This document shows, one piece after another, positions 59,181 to 64,000 of a DNA stretch of 64,000 bases; the first letter of the stretch is position 1; each line of letters opens with the position of its first letter. The translations under genes were made by a program, and so were the position numbers. Below the pieces are notes generated by a model. That model was not told the DNA's origin, ran no database searches, and worked only from the letters and a program-made list of their open reading frames with translations. The DNA comes from Flocculibacter collagenilyticus. Lineage in GTDB: Bacteria; Pseudomonadota; Gammaproteobacteria; Enterobacterales; Alteromonadaceae. Location: the NCBI RefSeq assembly GCF_016469335.1, contig NZ_CP059888.1, positions 496,001 to 560,000 of the forward strand. Reading direction: 5' to 3'.

Positions 59181-60836
59181 ATGAGCACAATTCCTTGGCG
59201 GCTAGGAATGAATAAAGCCGCAGCAGTTTTAAAGCCAAACTCGTCGGTAGTGATCGCCTTTGTGTTGTCACTGCCGCTTTTTGCGCTTATCGTTCAAGCT
59301 TTCTCTCCTGATGATGCAATTTTTTCACATTTAGCAAGTACGGTTTTAGCCGATTATGTGGTTAATACATTGCTATTAGTTTTCTTAGTGTCTGTATTAA
59401 GCTTTTTTATTGGTGTGCCATTGGCGTGGTTAATGAGCGTATGTGACTTTCCTTTACGCCGTACCTTTGAATGGGCACTCATGCTACCTCTGGCGATGCC
59501 CGCCTATATTATTGCTTACACTTATACTGACTTACTGGATTATGCAGGGCCTGTGCAAATAGCGCTACGTAATTGGTTTGGTTGGCAATCACCTGATGAT
59601 TATTGGTTTTTTGAAATTCGAAGTTTAGGTGGTGCTGCGTGTATGCTCGCGTTGGTGTTATTTCCATACGTTTATATTATGTGCAGAGCAACATTTATAG
59701 AACAATCAAACAGCTTAATAAACGCAAGTAGAGTGCTGGGGTGTACGCCATGGCAAAGCTTTTGGAAGGTGTCATTGCCGCTTGCCCGTGGAACCATTAT
59801 TGCGGCCATCGCATTAATAGGGATGGAGACGGTCGCTGACTTTGCCACTGTGCACTACTTTTCAGTAAGTACATTAACCACTGCTGTCTATGATACTTGG
59901 TTGGGGCACTACAGTTTAGCGGCGGCGGCTAAATTGTCAGTTGTTATGCTAGGCGTGATCTTTTTATTACTCGCGCTAGAAAAATACCATCGTCGTAAAC
60001 GTGAAATATATCAAGGGCAACAACCAAATAGTGAGACGCACATATACCAGTTATCAGGCTTGAAAGGTTGGCTGGTGACTATCTGGTGCAGTTTGGTATT
60101 AGCGGCAGCATTCATCATCCCCATGGCTATTTTATTGAATTATGCAGTAGACTATTTTGATGAGTCATGGAATTTAGATGTGCTTACTTATGCAAGCAAT
60201 AGCTTTATTATTGCATTGGTGGTTTCTGGCATCAGTTTAGTTGTTGCTTTATGGCTTAATTTTAGAAAGCGTGAACAAAGTAATACCACCAACAAACTGT
60301 CAATGCGTTTTTCATCTACCGGATACGCATTACCTGGCACCGTACTCGCAATTGGTGTATTGGTGCCCTTAACTGCATTTGATACCCAGCTAAATAATTT
60401 TGCCGAACAATTAGGGATGCCACTCCCTGGACTATTATTTAGCGGCACAGTATTTGCCATTGTCTTTGCTTATGTAGTAAGGTTTGCCGCCATTGCTATC
60501 ACGGGGCTTGAAACGAGCTTTTCAAAGATCAGTCCGTCACTTGATATGGTGGGCAAAACGATGGGCTGTAGTGGAACGAAAGCATTAATCAAAGTGCATG
60601 TTCCTTTAGTAAAGAAAACGCTATTTTCATGTAGCTTATTAATTTTTATCGAGTGCTTAAAAGAGCTGCCCGCGGCGCTTTTATTAAGACCATTTGATTT
60701 TGAAACGTTAGCTACTTATACCTATCAGTTTGCAAGTGATGAGCAATTAGAGTTGGCAGCATTTGCTGCACTAACTATTGTTGTAGTGGGATTGATCCCG
60801 TTGTTTTATATTAATCAGTCGATTGACTCGCAGTAG
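59181..60836 (+). CDS. fbpB: ferric iron ABC transporter, fused permease
   Basis: Inner-membrane permease of 551 residues with two homologous halves, each with about six helices and a binding-protein-dependent transport EAA-like loop (NASRVLGCTPWQSFWKVSLPL near 174-194; DMVGKTMGCSGTKALIKVHVPL near 453-474). It starts directly at the fbpA stop; an ATG at 59208 with AGGA nearby is an alternative. Co-transcribed in the Fur-controlled operon. Confidence 0.93.
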   Translation: MSTIPWRLGMNKAAAVLKPNSSVVIAFVLSLPLFALIVQAFSPDDAIFSHLASTVLADYVVNTLLLVFLVSVLSFFIGVPLAWLMSVCDFPLRRTFEWALMLPLAMPAYIIAYTYTDLLDYAGPVQIALRNWFGWQSPDDYWFFEIRSLGGAACMLALVLFPYVYIMCRATFIEQSNSLINASRVLGCTPWQSFWKVSLPLARGTIIAAIALIGMETVADFATVHYFSVSTLTTAVYDTWLGHYSLAAAAKLSVVMLGVIFLLLALEKYHRRKREIYQGQQPNSETHIYQLSGLKGWLVTIWCSLVLAAAFIIPMAILLNYAVDYFDESWNLDVLTYASNSFIIALVVSGISLVVALWLNFRKREQSNTTNKLSMRFSSTGYALPGTVLAIGVLVPLTAFDTQLNNFAEQLGMPLPGLLFSGTVFAIVFAYVVRFAAIAITGLETSFSKISPSLDMVGKTMGCSGTKALIKVHVPLVKKTLFSCSLLIFIECLKELPAALLLRPFDFETLATYTYQFASDEQLELAAFAALTIVVVGLIPLFYINQSIDSQ

Positions 60837-60843
60837 GTATTGA

Positions 60844-61878
60844 ATGTCTCAGCTTGAAATTTCAGATTTACATTATCAATATAACGGAAAAGCCATTTTA
60901 AATGGCTTGAACCTAAGTATTGCCAAAGATGAAATTGTTGGGCTGTTAGGTGCTAGTGGGTGCGGTAAAACAACAACCCTAAAAGCCATTGCGGGTCTAT
61001 TGAATATCAGCCATGGCAGCATTGCGATAAATGGCAAAATGGTAAATAGTGAATCTGTATTTTTGCCGCCTGAACAACGTAATATCGGCATGATGTTCCA
61101 AGATTATGCACTATTCCCACATTTAACCGTGGCGGATAATATTGCGTTTGGTTTACGCAAGCTGAAGCGCACAGAGCGACAGCAAATAGTCGATGAAATG
61201 CTCTCATTAATAAAAATGGAAGACTTCGGCAAACGATACCCACATCAATTGTCTGGTGGCCAACAACAGCGTGTTGCTATTGCTCGAGCATTAGCTTATT
61301 CGCCACAATTGTTGTTGCTAGATGAAGCATTCTCCAATATTGACCCAAAAGTACGCTTCGAGTTGATAGACGAAATTAAACACATTATTAAAGCTCGCAA
61401 TGTAACGGCCGTATTTGTTACCCATAGCAAAGAAGAAGCGTTTGCATTATGCGATCGCATGGCCGTGATTAATAACGGTATCGTAGAGCAAATTGATACC
61501 CCAGCACGATTATTTGAACATCCTAAATCACGTTTTGTGGCTGAATTTTTTGGCAAAGGTACATACTTACCTGCGCAAGTGAATGACTCTGGCATATCGT
61601 GTATGTTAGGTGATGTTTCAGATTTAAATGGCACCGATTTATCGCCGGGTATGCATGGCGATATTTTTGTGCGTGCAAATAATGTAAAAGCGTTACCTGA
61701 TACCAATGGCAAAGCCACCATTTTAGCTAGGCGTTACACCAGCCAAGGTTACGAATACGAAGTTGATTATGCTAGCAATCGTATTTGGGCTACAAGTCAC
61801 GCCTCCACGCCGTTAACCGTTGGTGCAAAAGTTAACGTTACTTTATTGCCACACGTGATAAATTTTTTTACTAGATAA
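60844..61878 (+). CDS. fbpC: ferric iron ABC transporter, ATP-binding protein
   Basis: Energises iron import. It has 344 residues with Walker A GASGCGKTTT (about 36-45), signature LSGGQQQRVA (about 137-146), Walker B LLLLDEAFS (about 157-165) and the H-loop THS. The C-terminal region (about 240-344) is an OB/TOBE-like regulatory domain. It starts 8 bp after fbpB. No strong terminator follows; the 276-bp gap to the next gene holds its promoter region only. Confidence 0.94.
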   Translation: MSQLEISDLHYQYNGKAILNGLNLSIAKDEIVGLLGASGCGKTTTLKAIAGLLNISHGSIAINGKMVNSESVFLPPEQRNIGMMFQDYALFPHLTVADNIAFGLRKLKRTERQQIVDEMLSLIKMEDFGKRYPHQLSGGQQQRVAIARALAYSPQLLLLDEAFSNIDPKVRFELIDEIKHIIKARNVTAVFVTHSKEEAFALCDRMAVINNGIVEQIDTPARLFEHPKSRFVAEFFGKGTYLPAQVNDSGISCMLGDVSDLNGTDLSPGMHGDIFVRANNVKALPDTNGKATILARRYTSQGYEYEVDYASNRIWATSHASTPLTVGAKVNVTLLPHVINFFTR

Positions 61879-62154
61879 AATCCGCACAATAAATCACGCT
61901 GACAATACGTTTTTGCGGTTCGGACAAGCTTACTTGCTATTAAACGTTATCGTAAAGCTTCGGCAAATTTTCTCTAAGCTATTATAATTATTTAAAAAAG
62001 GTTCAGGTAGAAGAACGAAGTGCTTTGTTACCGCATTTTTGATGCTAAAATAACAGCACTGATCGTATTGATTTTGCTACTTATTTTAAACCAACTATTT
62101 AGGTTTGAAAGAAGTCAGTAATATTCGGCTATATACCAACAAGGAAATTCAATA

Positions 62155-63114
62155 ATGGCACAAGAGCAGTTTGGCATTTGCGCTGAAGCAAACTTACATG
62201 GTTTGTTTTTGATGTTTAATGCCCATGATGGCCGTGAAGCATATATTCGAGAGTCTTTAGCTAAGTTAACGTCAATATTTGACGAAATATCAGAACAATT
62301 CTCTGAGTCTATGGTTTCAACGGTTATTGCAATTGGTGCTAATTATTGGAATGAGTTATACCCTGCTGTTCGTCCTAAATTACTGAGATCTTTTCCTGCT
62401 ATTGAGCATGGCGATATAACCATGCCCGCTGTACCTTACGACTTAATGATACAAATTCGCTCGGATCGGGCTGATGTTAACCACCTTGCAGGCTTAAGAG
62501 TGTGTGCATTACTCAGTAATGCAGTTGAGTTGGTTGAACAAATACGTGGCTTTAGGTATTTAGACGGTAGAGATTTAACAGGCTTTGTTAATGGTACAGG
62601 TAATCCCAAAGGAAGGCGGAAGCGTGAAGTTGCATTAGTGAGCAAAGAACAAGATCCAGAGTTTGAAAATGGCTCTTATCTGCATGTTCAGCGTTACCGA
62701 CATCAACTGACAAAGTGGGAATCACTTGATGTCTCTGCTCAAGAGGAAGTGATTGGTCGCAGTAAAATTGATAACCAAGAAATGAATACAGCCACAAAAC
62801 CTATCTACTCGCATACGAGTCGAGTGAATATGCTAGACGAGCATGGGCAAAAAATGGAGATACTTAGACAAAGCATGCCTTATGGTCATATGAAAGTACA
62901 GGGGCTGTTTTTTATTTCGTGCTGCCATACGCCCGAGCATTTTGAGTTGATGCTAAACAGCATGGTTTGTACAAGTGCACACAACAAGAATGCTGATCAA
63001 GTTGATAATTTACTGGAATATACGCAGGCTGAAACAGGCGCAGCCTTTTTTGCTCCATCCGTGAATTTTATAGAAAGCTATAGCGCAACCTACGGTAATG
63101 AATCTTTAGAATAA
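62155..63114 (+). CDS. Dyp-type heme peroxidase with altered GxxDG motif
   Basis: A YfeX/TyrA-like dye-decolorising peroxidase of 319 residues. The heme proximal histidine lies in YSHTSRVNM (about 221), and the conserved Arg in LRQSMPYG (about 239). The catalytic motif normally GFxDGT reads GFVNGTGNP, with Asn146 (codon AAT at 62590-62592) in place of the distal Asp. AAGGAAA precedes the start. No signal peptide is present, so it is cytoplasmic. It adjoins the iron transporter, but its own promoter is likely. Confidence 0.9.
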   Translation: MAQEQFGICAEANLHGLFLMFNAHDGREAYIRESLAKLTSIFDEISEQFSESMVSTVIAIGANYWNELYPAVRPKLLRSFPAIEHGDITMPAVPYDLMIQIRSDRADVNHLAGLRVCALLSNAVELVEQIRGFRYLDGRDLTGFVNGTGNPKGRRKREVALVSKEQDPEFENGSYLHVQRYRHQLTKWESLDVSAQEEVIGRSKIDNQEMNTATKPIYSHTSRVNMLDEHGQKMEILRQSMPYGHMKVQGLFFISCCHTPEHFELMLNSMVCTSAHNKNADQVDNLLEYTQAETGAAFFAPSVNFIESYSATYGNESLE

Positions 63115-63120
63115 TTGGTT

Positions 63121-63143
63121 GTGCTTACGTTATTGGTAAGCAC
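63121..63143. terminator. hairpin between the convergent peroxidase and argR genes
   Basis: GTGCTTAC-GTTATTG-GTAAGCAC is a perfect 8-bp stem in a 71-bp gap. There is no T-run on either side, so it may act as a Rho-assisted or 3'-protecting stem. Confidence 0.45.
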
Positions 63144-63185
63144 GATACTTGATGAAGGTTTAGAGTATAGAGAGTGAGTTACAGA

Positions 63186-63653
63186 TTAGACGTTTTCGAA
63201 TAAATCTCTCACGCGCTCAAGCGTTTCATCAATCTGTGAAATATTGCTTGGGGCAATAAAAATGGTATCGTCACCTGCGATAGTACCCAATACGCCTTCG
63301 GCTTTACTTAATGAATCTAATAAACGCGCGATTAATTGCGCAGCACCTGGACTAGTGCGAATAATGATCATAGATTCATTGTGGATGATATCTAGAACTA
63401 ATTGACGTAACGGACTTTTTGCCGTTGGCACTCCCAGCTCTGCAGGTAAGCAGTACACCATATCTTGTTTTGCATTACGCGTACGTACCGCACCATACTT
63501 ACTTAACATACGCGACACTTTTGATTGGCTTACATTGTCAAAGCCTTGCGCTTTTAGTGCGTCAACTATTTCACCTTGTGAGCCAAATTTTTCTTCTTTT
63601 AACAACGCTTTAAAAGACTTAACGAGTGCTTCTTGTTTCGCTTGACTTGACAT
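63186..63653 (-). CDS. argR: arginine repressor
   Basis: Hexameric arginine-responsive regulator of arginine metabolism. It has 155 residues. The N-terminal winged helix contains [27 protein letters not shown]. The C-terminal oligomerisation and arginine-binding domain has [16 protein letters not shown] and [14 protein letters not shown] partial ARG-box-like TGAAT lies upstream but does not make a full site. Confidence 0.96.
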   Translation of the reverse strand: MSSQAKQEALVKSFKALLKEEKFGSQGEIVDALKAQGFDNVSQSKVSRMLSKYGAVRTRNAKQDMVYCLPAELGVPTAKSPLRQLVLDIIHNESMIIIRTSPGAAQLIARLLDSLSKAEGVLGTIAGDDTIFIAPSNISQIDETLERVRDLFENV

Positions 63654-63832
63654 ATATATTTACCTCACTGAATTAATCATGCAATTTTACACAATCTATC
63701 GGTTTATACTAGTGTCTCTTGATGTTACTAGGTACACCGTACTGGAGTAAATGCCATTAATTTTGAATTGTGATGAGTGGCGAGAGAAATGTAAAAGTAT
63801 GGTATGAGATGAAAAGTTTTGAGCTTAATAGA

Positions 63833-63858
63833 GTCAGGTTAACTGAATGCAACCTGAC
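63833..63858. repeat. inverted repeat GTCAGGTT/AACCTGAC
   Basis: An 8-bp perfect inverted repeat around AACTGAATGC, flanked by GA and CCCTAC. Text of this form (GGGTCAGGTTGCATTCAG on the minus strand) looks like the palindromic ends of small repeats found between genes in related bacteria. Only one copy is in the window. Confidence 0.4.
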
Positions 63859-63910
63859 CCTACAGTGAGAAAATTTAATCCCGTTCAATTTAATTGGGAA
63901 AATTATCTAA

Positions 63911-64000
63911 CTATTTTGCTGCTTTTCTAATAATCAGTATGCTGTAAAAAAATAGTAACGTTATCCAAGCCATGCTACCGCCACTACTACTAGTGCGAGA
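63911..64000 (-). CDS. C-terminal tail of a GlyGly-CTERM protein (gene cut by window edge)
   Basis: On the minus strand, the frame entering at 64000 reads SRTSSSGGSMAWITLLFFYS, then a further nine residues (ILIIRKAAK) and TAG (63913-63911). A Ser/Gly-rich stretch with GG, one membrane segment and a basic end is the GlyGly-CTERM sorting signal, which is cleaved by rhombosortase before type II secretion in Shewanella and Vibrio relatives. Only 29 residues are present, so the enzyme part is unknown; proteases and nucleases are common carriers. Confidence 0.72.
   Translation of the reverse strand, partial: SRTSSSGGSMAWITLLFFYSILIIRKAAK

Noticed and set aside
62041-62068. Fourth ECF-type promoter before the Dyp peroxidase (TGATGC ... 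CGTATT)
   Set aside because: The spacer is 18 nt rather than 16 and the -35 is poor, so it does not fit the other three sites.
63661-63690. ARG box before argR
   Set aside because: TGAATTAATCATGCA matches only one half of the 18-bp site, and the second half is off by one base with several mismatches.

Overview
The window comes from a gammaproteobacterium, most likely a marine member of Alteromonadales (Colwelliaceae or Pseudoalteromonadaceae-like). I infer this from protein similarity remembered from those groups, AT-rich codon use, and the mixture of a TonB-dependent receptor, a BNR/VPS10-type exoprotein, a GlyGly-CTERM tail and a complete RpoE-ChrR gene cluster. No species can be named from the sequence alone.

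Layout. (1) 1-17,980 is the core information-processing block: tRNA-Trp, secE, nusG, rplK, rplA, the L10 leader, rplJ, rplL, rpoB, rpoC, then rpsL, rpsG, fusA and tuf, with a series of intrinsic terminators and attenuators. A consensus sigma-70 promoter for the str operon is built into a terminator. The tuf gene is followed directly by unrelated genes, so the str operon is not joined to the S10 operon. (2) 18,190-26,440 holds a chemoreceptor, a small exported protein and the histidine-utilisation genes hutC-hutU-hutH (minus) and hutI (plus), which diverge around a TTGTATATACAA operator. (3) 26,800-37,300 is an accessory stretch: a c-di-GMP phosphodiesterase-like protein, a periplasmic binding protein, a TonB-dependent receptor, a large beta-propeller exoprotein, an SGNH hydrolase and small membrane proteins.

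(4) 37,300-51,550 is dominated by a photo-oxidative (singlet oxygen) stress system. It contains an ECF11-type sigma factor, its ChrR zinc-cupin anti-sigma factor, a photolyase operon, and an eight-gene operon (SnoaL-like, SDR, FAD amine oxidase, DUF1365, cyclopropane fatty acid synthase, DUF2878, chalcone-isomerase-like, DUF3833). Three promoter-like sites with the pattern (T/G)GATC(C/T)-N16-CGTA(T/A)T lie in front of the sigma gene, the eight-gene operon and the photolyase operon. They tie the cluster together as one regulon.

(5) 51,659-56,135 makes sugar nucleotides (ugd, manC, manB) for polysaccharide. It ends at a terminator that serves both strands, because on the opposite strand (about 56,443 to 56,101) lies a CsrB/RsmZ-type regulatory RNA with about twenty GGA motifs, many in small hairpin loops, and a GacA/UvrY-type upstream palindrome about 170 bp before its start. 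This is the most interesting non-coding feature of the window. (6) 56,893-64,000 carries a DUF418-like membrane protein, a Fur-box-controlled ferric iron ABC transporter (fbpABC type), a Dyp-type peroxidase whose catalytic Asp is Asn, argR, and at the right edge the C-terminal tail of a GlyGly-CTERM protein.
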